Shown one piece after another: positions 1 through 7,619 of a DNA stretch of 36,642 nucleotides. The notes under the pieces are model-generated. The model saw only the letters and a program-made list of their open reading frames with translations, was not told the origin of the DNA and did not search any database. Source of the DNA: Streptomyces sp. SID10853 (GTDB taxonomy: Bacteria > Actinomycetota > Actinomycetes > Streptomycetales > Streptomycetaceae); assembly GCF_010548145.1 (NCBI RefSeq), contig NZ_JAAGLN010000050.1:1-36642 (forward strand). The letters run 5' to 3'. The translations under genes and the position numbers were made by a program. The first letter of the stretch is position 1. Each line of letters opens with the position of its first letter.

Positions 1-449
1 TGGGGCGGGGCGTACGCCGGTCCCTGGGCCTGCGCGGACTGCGCGGCCTGCGGTGCGGGTGCCTGCATCTGCGCCTGCATCGGGGCGGGCGCCTGGTCCT
101 GGGCCGCCGCTGCCTGCTGAGCCGGCGCCTGCTGGACCTGGGCGGCCGCGGCACCGGCACCGGCGGACAGGCTCAGCAGCGGACCGTCGGTCGCGTTGCC
201 GAGGTGTACCGACGAGCCCGGTCCGATCTCCAGCTGCTGGATCCGCTGTCCCTGCACAAACGTGCCGTTGGTGGATCCGTGGTCCTCGATGACCCAACCA
301 CGGCCTCCCCAGCTGATAGTGGCGTGTCGCCACGAGACCCTGGCGTCGTCGATCGGCAGGTCCCCCTGCGGATCACGGCCCAGGGTGTACGACCTGGACG
401 GATCGAGCGTCCAGATCCGGCCATTCAGTTCAACTACGAGTTCCGGCAC
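1..449 (-). CDS. FHA-domain protein, C-terminally truncated by window edge
   Basis: This gene reads leftward and runs off the left edge, so only about 149 N-terminal residues are visible. Residues 1-95 form a forkhead-associated (phosphothreonine-binding) domain, with the hallmark GR (in YTLGRDPQGD), the SWRHATI segment and the later STNGTFV segment. After it comes a low-complexity linker rich in Ala, Gln and Pro. FHA domains of this kind in streptomycetes often head longer proteins such as ABC transporter ATPases with an FHA front end, but the downstream domain lies outside the window, so that is inference. The GTG start at 449 was chosen because the FHA fold begins at once and a GGGG run sits about 8 nt upstream. 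It is divergent from serB. Confidence 0.8.
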   Translation of the reverse strand, partial: MPELVVELNGRIWTLDPSRSYTLGRDPQGDLPIDDARVSWRHATISWGGRGWVIEDHGSTNGTFVQGQRIQQLEIGPGSSVHLGNATDGPLLSLSAGAGAAAAQVQQAPAQQAAAAQDQAPAPMQAQMQAPAPQAAQSAQAQGPAYAPP

Positions 450-722
450 TCCAGCCCCACTTATTGTCCCCCGAGGTACCCCCATTGCAGGGAGTCTAGG
501 GATGGCGAACATCGTGGGGAACTATTTCAGGGACAAGGACGCATCCGAAAGCCGGGCCGTGTGACGACCGCGTACCAATGGGGTGGAGGCGCACGGCCCC
601 GGGTGACGTTCAGGACAAAAGGGAGCCACCGCCTCTGACGCCGGGACCAGTCACGCCACGGGCGTCCGGTCCTCGGGACAGGCTGCCTGCGGCCCGGCCG
701 CGCCCTATACGGTGGGACCACC
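450..722. promoter_or_regulatory. Divergent intergenic region between FHA gene and serB
   Basis: No gene is credible in these 273 bases; short frames here lack recognisable domains. A TATACG hexamer at 706-711 lies 11 nt before the serB ATG and could be its -10 box, which would give a very short leader. No clear -35 was found for either direction. Confidence 0.35.
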
Positions 723-1952
723 ATGAGCGCATCGCAGCCGCCAGTCCACGCGGACTCACCGACTCTTCTCGTCAAGATCTTCGGGAAGGACCGCCCCGGG
801 ATCACCGCCGGCCTCTTCGACACCCTCGCCGCCTACGCCGTCGACGTGGTCGACATCGAACAGGTGGTCACCCGTGGCCGGATCGTGCTGTGCGTCCTCG
901 TCACAGCTCCTGGCCCGGGCGGCAACGCCCAGGGCGAGCTGCGTGCGACCGTGCACAGCTGGGCCGAGTCCATCGGGCTGGAGGCCGAGATCATCTCCGG
1001 TACCGGCGACAACCGGCCCCGGGGCAGCGGGCGTTCCCATGTGACCGTGCTCGGCAATCCGCTCACCGCCGAGTCGACCGCCGCCATAGCGGCCAGCATC
1101 ACCGCGACCGGCGGCAACATCGACCGTATCTTCCGGCTGGCCAAGTACCCGGTGACCGCGGTGGAGTTCGCGGTCTCCGGGGTGGAGACCGAGCCGCTGC
1201 GCACGGCGCTCGCCATCGAGGCGTCGGTGCTCGGGGTCGATGTGGCCGTGATCTCGGCGGGTCTGCACCGCCGCGCCCAGCGGCTCGTCGTGATGGACGT
1301 CGACTCGACCGTCATCCAGGACGAGGTGATCGAGCTCTTCGCCGCGCACGCGGGGTGCGAGCAGGAGGTCGCGGAGGTGACGGCGCGCGCGATGCGTGGC
1401 GAGCTGGACTTCGAGCAGTCGCTGCACGCCCGGGTGGCGCTGCTCGCGGGCCTCGACGCCTCGGTCGTCGACAAGGTGCGCTCCGAGGTACGGCTCACGC
1501 CCGGCGCCCGCACCCTGATCCGTACGCTGAAGCGGCTCGGCTACCAAGTGGGCGTCGTCTCGGGCGGCTTCACCCAGGTCACCGACGACCTCAAGGAGCG
1601 GCTCGGCCTCGATTTCGCCTCGGCCAACACGCTGGAGATCGTCGACGGCAGGCTCACCGGGCGGGTCGTCGGCGAGATCGTGGACCGCGCGGGCAAGGCA
1701 CGGCTGCTGCGGCGGTTCGCCGCTGAGGCGGGGGTCCCGCTGTCGCAGACCGTGGCGATCGGGGACGGCGCGAACGACCTGGACATGCTGAACGCGGCCG
1801 GGCTCGGCGTCGCCTTCAACGCCAAGCCCGTGGTCCGCAAGGCCGCCGACACGGCGGTGAATGTGCCCTTCCTGGACACCGTGCTCTATCTGCTGGGCAT
1901 CACGCGGGAAGAGGTCGAGGCCGCGGACGGCCTCGTCGACGACGGCATCTGA
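723..1952 (+). CDS. serB: Phosphoserine phosphatase SerB with two N-terminal ACT domains
   Basis: This 409-residue enzyme catalyses the last step of L-serine synthesis, hydrolysing O-phospho-L-serine to serine and phosphate in the cytoplasm. Residues about 14-90 and 104-175 are two ACT-like regulatory domains, the first opening with LLVKIFGKDRPGITAG. The HAD catalytic domain starts at about 188. Motif I is DVDSTVIQDE, with the nucleophile Asp192 and acid/base Asp194. Motif II is the Ser in VVSGGF, and motif IV is IGDGANDLDML, which binds Mg2+. The ACT-ACT-HAD layout and length match actinobacterial SerB, where the ACT part is expected to sense serine. The ATG at 723 follows a GGTGGGA ribosome site. 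A hairpin directly downstream suggests a monocistronic unit. Confidence 0.95.
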   Translation: MSASQPPVHADSPTLLVKIFGKDRPGITAGLFDTLAAYAVDVVDIEQVVTRGRIVLCVLVTAPGPGGNAQGELRATVHSWAESIGLEAEIISGTGDNRPRGSGRSHVTVLGNPLTAESTAAIAASITATGGNIDRIFRLAKYPVTAVEFAVSGVETEPLRTALAIEASVLGVDVAVISAGLHRRAQRLVVMDVDSTVIQDEVIELFAAHAGCEQEVAEVTARAMRGELDFEQSLHARVALLAGLDASVVDKVRSEVRLTPGARTLIRTLKRLGYQVGVVSGGFTQVTDDLKERLGLDFASANTLEIVDGRLTGRVVGEIVDRAGKARLLRRFAAEAGVPLSQTVAIGDGANDLDMLNAAGLGVAFNAKPVVRKAADTAVNVPFLDTVLYLLGITREEVEAADGLVDDGI

Positions 1953-1956
1953 ACGG

Positions 1957-1977
1957 AGCACCGGGGGGGCCGGTGCT
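1957..1977 (+). terminator. Hairpin terminator after serB
   Basis: Perfect 8-bp inverted repeat AGCACCGG / CCGGTGCT around a GGGGG loop, starting 5 nt after the serB stop. It has no long T-run, as is usual for streptomycete terminators. Confidence 0.7.
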
Positions 1978-2076
1978 TCGGGGCCGACCCCTTCGGGGGC
2001 GCATCCGGGGCCGGCGCATCCCGAGGCATCCTGCGACTCCGGGGGCGGCCGGCCCCGTGCGGGCTACTTGTGCGGG

Positions 2077-2628
2077 CTACTCGTGCGGCGCCCAGAAGGC
2101 TTTCAGTGTGCCCACGCCGTGCTCGACCGACTTCCAGGAGCCGGTGAACTCGACGACGGCCACTCCCGAGGTCGGGAAACCACTGCGGTTCATCTTGCTC
2201 AGCGCGTCACCTTCGGCGTTGCCCGACAGTGCGTCGGCGAGGGCGTGCGTACCGGGGTTGTGGCCGATGACCAGCACATCTCCGACGTCGTCCGGGATCT
2301 CGTTGAGCAGCGCGAGCAGTTCGCCGAGGGACGCCTCGTACAGCCGCTCCTCGTAGACGGTCCGCGGGCGTTCCGGCAGCTCCTGGACCGCCAGCTTCCA
2401 GGTCTCGCGTGTCCTGACCGCGGTGGAGCACAGGGCGAGGTCCGGACTCGGTTCGTGCGAGGCGAGCCAGCTGCCGGCGGCCGCGGCGTCCTTGCGGCCA
2501 CGGTCGGCGAGCGGCCGGTCGTGGTCGGACACATCGGGCCAGTCGGCCTTCGCGTGCCGGAGGAGGACGATCCGGTGGGACTCAGGGGTTCCGGGGGCTG
2601 CTCCCCCGGATGACACAACGGCGCTCAT
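2077..2628 (-). CDS. SixA-type histidine phosphatase family protein
   Basis: This 183-residue protein of the histidine phosphatase (phosphoglycerate mutase-like) superfamily carries the RHG-type motif IVLLRHAKADW, with the phospho-accepting His25. A later VIGHNPGT segment supplies the second catalytic His. Size and motifs match the SixA branch (phosphohistidine phosphatases); the true substrate is unknown. It faces serB tail to tail. The ATG at 2628 is the annotated choice, but residues 6-16 (SSGGAAPGTPE) are encoded by a GC hairpin repeat. The conserved domain starts only at about residue 18, so the N-terminus may be a later addition. No strong ribosome site is seen before 2628. Confidence 0.85.
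   Translation of the reverse strand: MSAVVSSGGAAPGTPESHRIVLLRHAKADWPDVSDHDRPLADRGRKDAAAAGSWLASHEPSPDLALCSTAVRTRETWKLAVQELPERPRTVYEERLYEASLGELLALLNEIPDDVGDVLVIGHNPGTHALADALSGNAEGDALSKMNRSGFPTSGVAVVEFTGSWKSVEHGVGTLKAFWAPHE
2591..2609. repeat. Hairpin-forming GC repeat inside the SixA-like N-terminus
   Basis: A 7-bp stem, CCGGGGG / CCCCCGG, encloses a 5-nt loop and lies wholly within codons near the start of the phosphatase gene. It resembles the short hairpin at 18715-18732 between tldD and pmbA, so it may be one of the small dispersed GC-rich repeats common in streptomycetes. Confidence 0.5.
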
Positions 2629-2818
2629 ACAATCCAGCTTCGCATGGATCTGACCTTCGGGCGCAGGGTGTTGGGATGGTCCCCCGGCACGAGTGAACAG
2701 GCTTCGGCCACGATGGCCGGACGCGCATGCCGCCCGGCCCCTTCAGGACCGCCCCCATGGACCGGTCTGCCGGACAGGCCCTGGGGCCGCGCGGCAGGCG
2801 GCACTTTGACGACACACC

Positions 2819-3031
2819 CTAGTGCGGCAGGCTCTGCTGGATCCGCTCCAGCACATGCGTGACGGTGGCCTCGCCGGTGTCCGCGTGCGCCTGGCCGGGC
2901 GCGCTGATGAGCAGCAGCAGAACGGCGAAGGCCAGCGCGGGCAGGACGACGGCCCACCAGGGCAGCCGCACGTCGATACCGCTCTGCGCGTGTCCGTGGT
3001 GCGGGCGGGTGGTGTGCGGACGGGCCGGCAT
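2819..3031 (-). CDS. Small single-pass membrane protein of unknown function
   Basis: This is a 70-residue protein with a His-rich N-terminal segment (MPARPHTTRPHHGHAQ). One strongly hydrophobic helix follows at about residues 27-46 (WWAVVLPALAFAVLLLLIS), then an acidic/polar tail that ends in a short amphipathic stretch (VTHVLERIQQSLPH). I do not recognise a family. The helix could be a signal anchor or, given the APGQAHA that follows it, a cleavable export signal leaving a very short mature peptide. The ATG at 3031 is preferred over one 12 nt upstream because GGAGG lies 5 nt before it. Confidence 0.6.
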   Translation of the reverse strand: MPARPHTTRPHHGHAQSGIDVRLPWWAVVLPALAFAVLLLLISAPGQAHADTGEATVTHVLERIQQSLPH

Positions 3032-3142
3032 GGCCGCCTCCATCAGGGTCGCGGTGGCTGATGCACCTGAACCTACGGAGTACGGGGACGCTCTCCCATC
3101 CGGTGACCCACCCACTTCACCCTGACCCTGGCCCCCTAGGGG

Positions 3143-3164
3143 ACGGTGGTGCTGGCACCACCGT
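3143..3164 (-). terminator. Perfect 22-bp palindromic hairpin
   Basis: ACGGTGGTGC / GCACCACCGT separated by TG forms a perfect inverted repeat. It lies 65 bases beyond the stop of the leftward MFS/small-protein operon, so it most likely ends that transcript. As a palindrome it could also be a protein-binding site upstream of the small membrane gene. Confidence 0.55.
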
Positions 3165-3229
3165 CGGGCCGGGGGCGTCCGGCCGGGAGTACCGGCCGGG
3201 CACCGGGGTCGGGCATCGGGCGGGGCCGG

Positions 3230-3346
3230 TCAGGGCGAGGCGATCGTGGCGATGATCGCGACGATCACCGTGACCCCGAGCATGGCTCCGAGCACAAGCA
3301 GGAGCTTCTTCTGACCGTTCTGGGGATTCGGTTCGAGCACTGGCAT
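3230..3346 (-). CDS. SGM_5486-type transporter-associated small membrane protein
   Basis: This is a 38-residue protein beginning MPVLEPNPQNGQKK, followed by one transmembrane helix (LLLVLGAMLGVTVIVAIIATIAS). It matches the streptomycete family annotated as SGM_5486 family transporter-associated protein, found immediately downstream of CynX/NimT-type MFS transporters. Here it starts 17 nt after the MFS stop, in the same direction, consistent with co-transcription. Its role is unproven; a stabilising or regulatory subunit of the transporter is a reasonable inference. The ribosome site is weak, which may mean translation depends on the upstream gene. Confidence 0.8.
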   Translation of the reverse strand: MPVLEPNPQNGQKKLLLVLGAMLGVTVIVAIIATIASP

Positions 3347-3363
3347 GACGTCAGTCTCGCATC

Positions 3364-4674
3364 TCAGGATTCGTCCTCGATCGTCCGGTCCCGCCCGGCG
3401 AGTATTCCGACGGCGATCTGCGGCACCATCAGTCCGGCCATCAGCGCGATGGGCAGCCCCCAGCCGCCGCTGTGCTGGTAGAGGACTCCGACGAGCAGCG
3501 GTCCCGGGATCGAGATCAGATAGCCGGTCGACTGGGCGAAGGCGGACAGCCTGACCACTCCGGCGCCGCTCCTGGAGCGCATGCCGATCATCGTGAGGGC
3601 CAGCGGGAACGAGCAGTTGGAGATGCCGAGCAGCAGCGCCCAGGCCCAGGCGCCGCCGGACGGGGCGAGATAGAGACCCGCGTAACCGATGAGCCCGCAG
3701 GCGCCGAGGGCGACGACGATGGGGCCCTGGTTCTTCATCCGGCTCGCCAGGCGCGGGATGACGAAGGCGAGCGGCACGCCCATCACCATCGTGACGGCCA
3801 GCAGCAGCCCGGCGGTGCCGGCCGAGACCCCGGCGTCCCGGAAGATCTGCGGCATCCAGCCCATGGTGATGTACGCGGCGGTGGCCTGGAGGCCGAAGAA
3901 GCAGGCGAGGGCCCAGGCCGTGGGGCTGCTGGTGATCCGCCGGGCGGGTGCCGGCGTACCGGCCGCACCGGTGGTGGCCGGCGCGTTCGCCGCTGTGGTG
4001 CTGCGGTCCTTGATGAGCGCGATCCAGGGCAGTACGGCCACGGCGGCCAGCACCGCCCAGACGCCGAGGCCCAGCCGCCAGCTGCCGCCGAGCCCGTCGG
4101 TCAGCGGCACGGTGACGGCTGCCGCGAGTGCGGTGCCCAGGGCGAGGGCCATGGAGTAGAGCCCGGTCATCGTTCCGACGCGGTCCGGGAAGTACCGCTT
4201 GACGATCACCGGCATCAGCACGTTGCTCACGGCTATGCCCATCAGGGCGAGCGCGCTGGCGGCCAGGAAGCCGGCCGTACCGCCCGCGAAGGGCCGGATC
4301 ACCAGGCCGGCGGTGATCGCCACCATGCCGGCACAGACGACGGCGCCGGGCCCGAAACGGCGGGCCAGCCGCGGGGACATGACGCCGAAGACGGCGAAGC
4401 AGATCGGCGGTACGGAGGTGAGGACACCGGCGATGCTGCCGCTCATCCCGAGGCCGTCCCGTACCTCTTCGAGGAGCGCGCCGAGGCTCGTGATGGCGGG
4501 CCGGAGGTTGACGGCGGCGAGAACGATGCCGGCCATCACGAGTTTCACGGTCCACGCGGCGGGCTGCGGGCGTGCGGCGTCCACCGCGGCGGGCGGCTCG
4601 GTGGTGGGGTTCGGCCCGGCGGCGGGGTGCGACTCGGCGGTGGGGGCGAGGATCTTCGTCTCGTCGTCTGGCAT
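3364..4674 (-). CDS. CynX/NimT family MFS transporter
   Basis: A 436-residue major facilitator with about 12 hydrophobic helices after a 40-residue Pro/Ala-rich cytoplasmic tail. The segment NLRPAITSLGALLEEVRDGLGMSGSIAGVLTSVP (described here by its start, NLRPAIT, and its end, VLTSVP) is characteristic of the CynX/NimT (cyanate / 2-nitroimidazole) branch. The substrate is unknown. The ATG at 4674 has a TATGAT hexamer only 6 nt upstream on the same strand, which fits a leaderless mRNA. The FadR-type regulator lies divergently across a 98-bp gap holding a palindrome, so it probably controls this transporter. A 38-aa membrane protein follows in the same unit. Confidence 0.88.
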   Translation of the reverse strand: MPDDETKILAPTAESHPAAGPNPTTEPPAAVDAARPQPAAWTVKLVMAGIVLAAVNLRPAITSLGALLEEVRDGLGMSGSIAGVLTSVPPICFAVFGVMSPRLARRFGPGAVVCAGMVAITAGLVIRPFAGGTAGFLAASALALMGIAVSNVLMPVIVKRYFPDRVGTMTGLYSMALALGTALAAAVTVPLTDGLGGSWRLGLGVWAVLAAVAVLPWIALIKDRSTTAANAPATTGAAGTPAPARRITSSPTAWALACFFGLQATAAYITMGWMPQIFRDAGVSAGTAGLLLAVTMVMGVPLAFVIPRLASRMKNQGPIVVALGACGLIGYAGLYLAPSGGAWAWALLLGISNCSFPLALTMIGMRSRSGAGVVRLSAFAQSTGYLISIPGPLLVGVLYQHSGGWGLPIALMAGLMVPQIAVGILAGRDRTIEDES

Positions 4675-4680
4675 AAGGGC

Positions 4681-4686
4681 ATCATA
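4681..4686 (-). promoter_or_regulatory. Candidate -10 box of the MFS gene
   Basis: TATGAT on the minus strand, 6 nt before the ATG of the transporter. The only -35 candidate seen, TTGGAC inside the palindrome, has a long 20-nt spacer, so the promoter call is tentative. Confidence 0.4.
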
Positions 4687-4699
4687 GAATCATGGGATG

Positions 4700-4713
4700 A
4701 TTGGTTGTCCAAT
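4700..4713. promoter_or_regulatory. Palindromic operator candidate for FadR-type GntR regulator
   Basis: ATTGG-TTGT-CCAAT is a perfect inverted repeat in the divergent promoter region between the MFS gene and its GntR neighbour. It resembles the published PdhR-type operator half sites (ATTGGT / ACCAAT) recognised by FadR-subfamily GntR proteins. Binding by the adjacent regulator is inferred. Confidence 0.6.
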
Positions 4714-4772
4714 TAATGTCCCCTCGCGTATCCACTGACGATTCCCGCCGCGCGACCCCAACGAGGAGCACC

Positions 4773-5453
4773 ATGGCGCTGAACTCTCCCCGGCGTTCCG
4801 CACTCTCTGACCAGGTGATCACCGAACTGCGGAACCAGATCACCTCGGGCGAGTGGCCGGTCGGTTCACGCATCCCGACCGAACCCGAGCTGGTCGAGCA
4901 GCTGGGAGTGGCCCGTAACACCGTCCGGGAGGCGGTGCGCGCCCTCGCGCACAACGGGCTGCTGGACATCCGCCAGGGCTCGGGCACCTATGTGATCGCC
5001 ACCAGTGAGCTGGCGGGGGTGATGCACCGCAGGTTCGCGGCCGCCGACCCCCGGCATGTCGCCGAGCTGCGGTCGACCCTGGAGTCGTCGGCCGCCCGGC
5101 TGGCCGCCGAGCGGTGTACCGAGCGGGATGTGAAGCAGCTGGACGCGCTGCTGGACGAGCGGGAGCGGAGCTGGGAGTCGGGCGACGCGGAGGCGTTCGT
5201 GGCCGCCGACGCGACTCTGCATCTGGCGATCGTGAACGCCTCGCACAACGACGTACTGACCGAGCTCTACGCGGATCTGGGCGACTTGCTCCGCGACTGG
5301 CTCCGCGACGACGTGGGGCGCGAGCTGCGGCCCGAGGGGTACATGGACCACAGCCGGCTGATCGAGGCGATCCGCAACGGGGACGCGGAGGTGGCGGCCG
5401 CCGAGGCAGCCGGCCACGCGTTCACCAGCTGTCTGGGCAGGACGGCGACCTGA
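4773..5453 (+). CDS. GntR family regulator, FadR (FCD) subfamily
   Basis: A 226-residue transcription regulator. An N-terminal winged helix-turn-helix (residues about 7-72) includes LVEQLGVARNTVREAVRALAHN and ends with the wing GSGTYV. The C-terminal all-helical FCD ligand domain has the metal-ligand pattern, Asp in AADATLHLAIV and later His residues (for example in MDHSRLIEAI). ATG 4773 has GAGGAG 4 nt upstream. An in-frame ATG at 4716 has no ribosome site and would overlap the operator. The divergent transporter and intervening palindrome indicate local control of that efflux or uptake gene. The ligand is unknown. Confidence 0.9.
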   Translation: MALNSPRRSALSDQVITELRNQITSGEWPVGSRIPTEPELVEQLGVARNTVREAVRALAHNGLLDIRQGSGTYVIATSELAGVMHRRFAAADPRHVAELRSTLESSAARLAAERCTERDVKQLDALLDERERSWESGDAEAFVAADATLHLAIVNASHNDVLTELYADLGDLLRDWLRDDVGRELRPEGYMDHSRLIEAIRNGDAEVAAAEAAGHAFTSCLGRTAT

Positions 5454-5525
5454 CCGGAGGAGCGGGCAGGCCCCGACGAGGCGCAAGCTCCTGAGCGGGC
5501 AGCACCCGCAGCGGACGAACACCGG

Positions 5526-5855
5526 TCAGCCCGTACGCCGGTGGGTCACCCAGACCGAGCCGATCTCCTTCCAGCAGCGGCCGGTGAGCCGCACGCTCTG
5601 CGCGGGTCCGACCTCGGCCGGCGCACTGTCCGTGTCGATGTCCCACCAGCGCGCGCACTCGATGTGCAGGGCGACCCGGTCGGTCCCGACGTACCGGTTG
5701 TGACAGGTGGCCGTCGCGTGGGAGCCCCTGACGGATATGAGGCAGCCTGCGCCGAAGGGGGCGGGCTCGGCCTGCACGCTCGTGGGGGCGGCGAGCCCCG
5801 CCACCCCGGCCGAGGCCACGAGCAGGACCGCTGTCCGGTAGCGGATCGAACGCAT
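5526..5855 (-). CDS. Small secreted four-cysteine protein
   Basis: A 109-residue protein with a classical Sec signal peptide: MRSIRYR, then a hydrophobic core at residues 9-23, and a probable cleavage after VQA (about 29). The mature part of about 80 residues has four cysteines (38, 51, 67, 94), likely two disulfides. Its alternating polar/hydrophobic pattern suggests a small beta-sheet domain. Function is not recognisable. A strong GGAGGAGG ribosome site precedes the ATG. It points away from the catabolic block and toward the GntR gene; no shared role is apparent. Confidence 0.75.
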   Translation of the reverse strand: MRSIRYRTAVLLVASAGVAGLAAPTSVQAEPAPFGAGCLISVRGSHATATCHNRYVGTDRVALHIECARWWDIDTDSAPAEVGPAQSVRLTGRCWKEIGSVWVTHRRTG

Positions 5856-6008
5856 ACCCGTGCCTCCTCCCCAGGGGAGCCGGCGAGTGCCCCGGCCTGA
5901 TCAGTCTGCGGTCGTTCGGCCCCTTGCACGAGTCGGGCGGGACAGCCGGGGAGGCAGGAGGCGGGGAGGCAGGAAGACCGGGGAGACGGGGAAGTGACGC
6001 GAGAAGGG

Positions 6009-6036
6009 TTGACAGGCACAGAGGTGCGAATATGTT
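6009..6036 (+). promoter_or_regulatory. Promoter of the amidohydrolase gene
   Basis: TTGACA (6009-6014) and TATGTT (6031-6036) are separated by 16 nt, close to the housekeeping sigma consensus. The -10 end overlaps a 10-bp near-palindrome that recurs at 9005, so repression at this promoter is plausible. Confidence 0.65.
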
Positions 6037-6051
6037 ACATGCAATATGAAG
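6035..6051 (+). promoter_or_regulatory. Operator candidate, copy 1 (TTACATGCAA motif)
   Basis: TTACATGCAATATGAAG matches the sequence at 9005-9021 in 16 of 17 positions. Its core TTACATGCAA is a near-perfect palindrome (TTRCATGYAA), a shape typical of GntR/FCD operators. It overlaps the -10 box of the amidohydrolase promoter. Confidence 0.6.
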
Positions 6052-6087
6052 CATGCCATAGCCGCGCCAAGCCTCTGGGAGGCCCCC

Positions 6088-7479
6088 ATGGAGTGCGATC
6101 TTCTGCTGTCGGGCGGGCGGGTGGTGACCGTGGACGGCCGGCGGTCCGTGTACGAGCCGGGCTCGGTCGCCGTCACCGGGAACCGCATCGCGGCGGTGGG
6201 CCCGGCCACTGAGACCGACGCCGCGTGGCGGGCGGCCCGTACGGTCGACTGCCGGGGCCGGGCCGTCGTACCGGGGTTCGTCGACGGGCACAGCCATCTC
6301 TTCCAGTCCCTCGCCCGCGGCCTGGGCGAAGGGCTCTCCATCTGGCCCTGGCTGTGCGAGTTCATGTGGCCGTACTCGATAGCCGTGACCCCCGACGACG
6401 CCAGGGTCGCCGCCACGCTCGGCGCGGTGGAGGCGCTGCGCTCGGGCATCACCACCGTCATCGACAACCACTACGCGCCCACCGACCCGGAGACGGTGCT
6501 GGCGGTGGCGCGGGCCGTCGAGTCGGCGGGGCTGCGCGGCGCGGTGGCCCGCGGCATGGTCGGACATCGGACCCCGGTGGCGCTCGCGCGGGGGCTGCCT
6601 CCCGCGCTCTTCCGCTACTCGGTCGCCGAGGAACTGGAGCTCACCCGGGAGTGCATGCGGCGCCGGCCGCCAGGCTCGACCGTGGAGATCTGGCCTGCCC
6701 CCCTCAACCTCAGTTACGTGGACCAGGACCTGGTCAGGGGCGCCGCGGCGCTGGCCGCCGAGTTCGGGACGCGCTGGCACACCCACTGCAGCGAGGGGGC
6801 GAAGGACCCGGAGAGCTATCTGGAGGCGTACGGCATCAGGCCGGTCGACTGGCTGGCCGCCGAGGGGCTGCTCGACGAGCGGACCACCCTGGCGCACGCC
6901 GTGTGGCTGGACGGATCCGAGATCCGCAGGATCGGCGAGCGGCGGGCCGGTGTCGCGCACAACCCGGTGTCCAACGCCTATCTGGCGTCGGGCGTGATGC
7001 GGCTGCGGGAGCTGCGGGAGGCGGGCGCCGTGGTCGCGCTCGGCACCGACGGGCCCAGCGCCGGGCACCGCCAGGACATGTTCGAGGTGATGAAGCAGAC
7101 GCTCTTCGGCCAGCGTCAGCACACCCTCGACCCGGCGGCGGCGCGCTGCGAGGAGGCGCTGGAGCTGGCCACCCGGGAGGGCGCCCGGTATGCGGGCACG
7201 GGGACCGGGGTCCTGGCCGCGGGGGCACCAGCGGACCTGGCCGTGGTCGCTCTGGACCGCCCGCACCAGGTGCCGCTGCACCGCACGGTCTCCGCCCTCG
7301 TGTACGCCTCGCGCGGCTCCGACGTGGAGCTGACCGTCGTCGACGGGCGCGTCGTCTTCGAGGACGGCCGCTGTCCGCTGGTGGACGAGGAGGCGCTGCT
7401 GGCCGAGGCGCAGGAGCGGTCCGAAAAGCTCGTGGAGCGTGCCGGTTTCGGCGGGCTGACCCGTTCCTGGAACCACTGA
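6088..7479 (+). CDS. Amidohydrolase, aromatic-heterocycle deaminase-like (SsnA/AtzB/MTA deaminase superfamily)
   Basis: A 463-residue metal-dependent hydrolase of the cyclic amidohydrolase superfamily. It has the N-terminal beta-sandwich strand, then the TIM-barrel metal motif GFVDGHSHLFQ (His68, His70), His231/His233 in WHTHCSE, His270 in LAHAVWL, and Asp321 in LGTDGPSAG. The layout is that of the SAH/MTA deaminase, SsnA, 8-oxoguanine deaminase and hydroxyatrazine hydrolase branch, which remove amino or alkylamino groups from N-heterocycles. The exact substrate cannot be read from sequence. ATG 6088 is chosen because GGGAGG lies 5 nt upstream; an earlier in-frame ATG at 6046 falls inside the operator motif. 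It is the first gene of the catabolic block and is followed by a nucleobase permease. Confidence 0.85.
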   Translation: MECDLLLSGGRVVTVDGRRSVYEPGSVAVTGNRIAAVGPATETDAAWRAARTVDCRGRAVVPGFVDGHSHLFQSLARGLGEGLSIWPWLCEFMWPYSIAVTPDDARVAATLGAVEALRSGITTVIDNHYAPTDPETVLAVARAVESAGLRGAVARGMVGHRTPVALARGLPPALFRYSVAEELELTRECMRRRPPGSTVEIWPAPLNLSYVDQDLVRGAAALAAEFGTRWHTHCSEGAKDPESYLEAYGIRPVDWLAAEGLLDERTTLAHAVWLDGSEIRRIGERRAGVAHNPVSNAYLASGVMRLRELREAGAVVALGTDGPSAGHRQDMFEVMKQTLFGQRQHTLDPAAARCEEALELATREGARYAGTGTGVLAAGAPADLAVVALDRPHQVPLHRTVSALVYASRGSDVELTVVDGRVVFEDGRCPLVDEEALLAEAQERSEKLVERAGFGGLTRSWNH

Positions 7480-7587
7480 CCACGCCTCTGACCACACCAC
7501 CGGCCACACCGTCGGCCACCCCACCGACCGACCGATTTCCCTGTCGGCTGCCCGTCCGCGGCCCCCGTACGTGCGCAGTGAACAACC

Positions 7588-7603
7588 CCCGCCGTCGGGC
7601 GGG
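7588..7603 (+). other. Small hairpin just before the permease ribosome site
   Basis: CCCGCC / GGCGGG with a GTCG loop ends 2 nt before the GGAGGG ribosome site of the permease. It may affect translation or mark a partial transcription stop; no riboswitch core is recognisable in the 140-bp gap. Confidence 0.3.
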
Positions 7604-7619
7604 TGGAGGGAGAACGCAC

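Noticed and set aside
3472..4716. 414-residue rightward reading frame opposite the MFS gene
   Set aside because: Composition is Gly/Asp/Arg/His-rich low complexity with no domain. The opposite strand encodes a clear 12-helix transporter.
5948..5974. 12-bp direct repeat GGGGAGGCAGGA, two copies
   Set aside because: Purine-rich low-complexity DNA in the intergenic gap. It shows no symmetry or promoter relation and is likely not functional.
6225..7619. Possible fusion of the amidohydrolase region with the permease into one 946-residue protein
   Set aside because: The long upstream extension of the permease frame reads the amidohydrolase gene in a wrong frame. The permease has its own GGAGGG and ATG at 7620.
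7480..7619. Purine riboswitch before the NCS2 permease
   Set aside because: The leader has no conserved three-way junction core. Only a short CCCGCC hairpin and CCAC/CCGAC-type repeats are visible.
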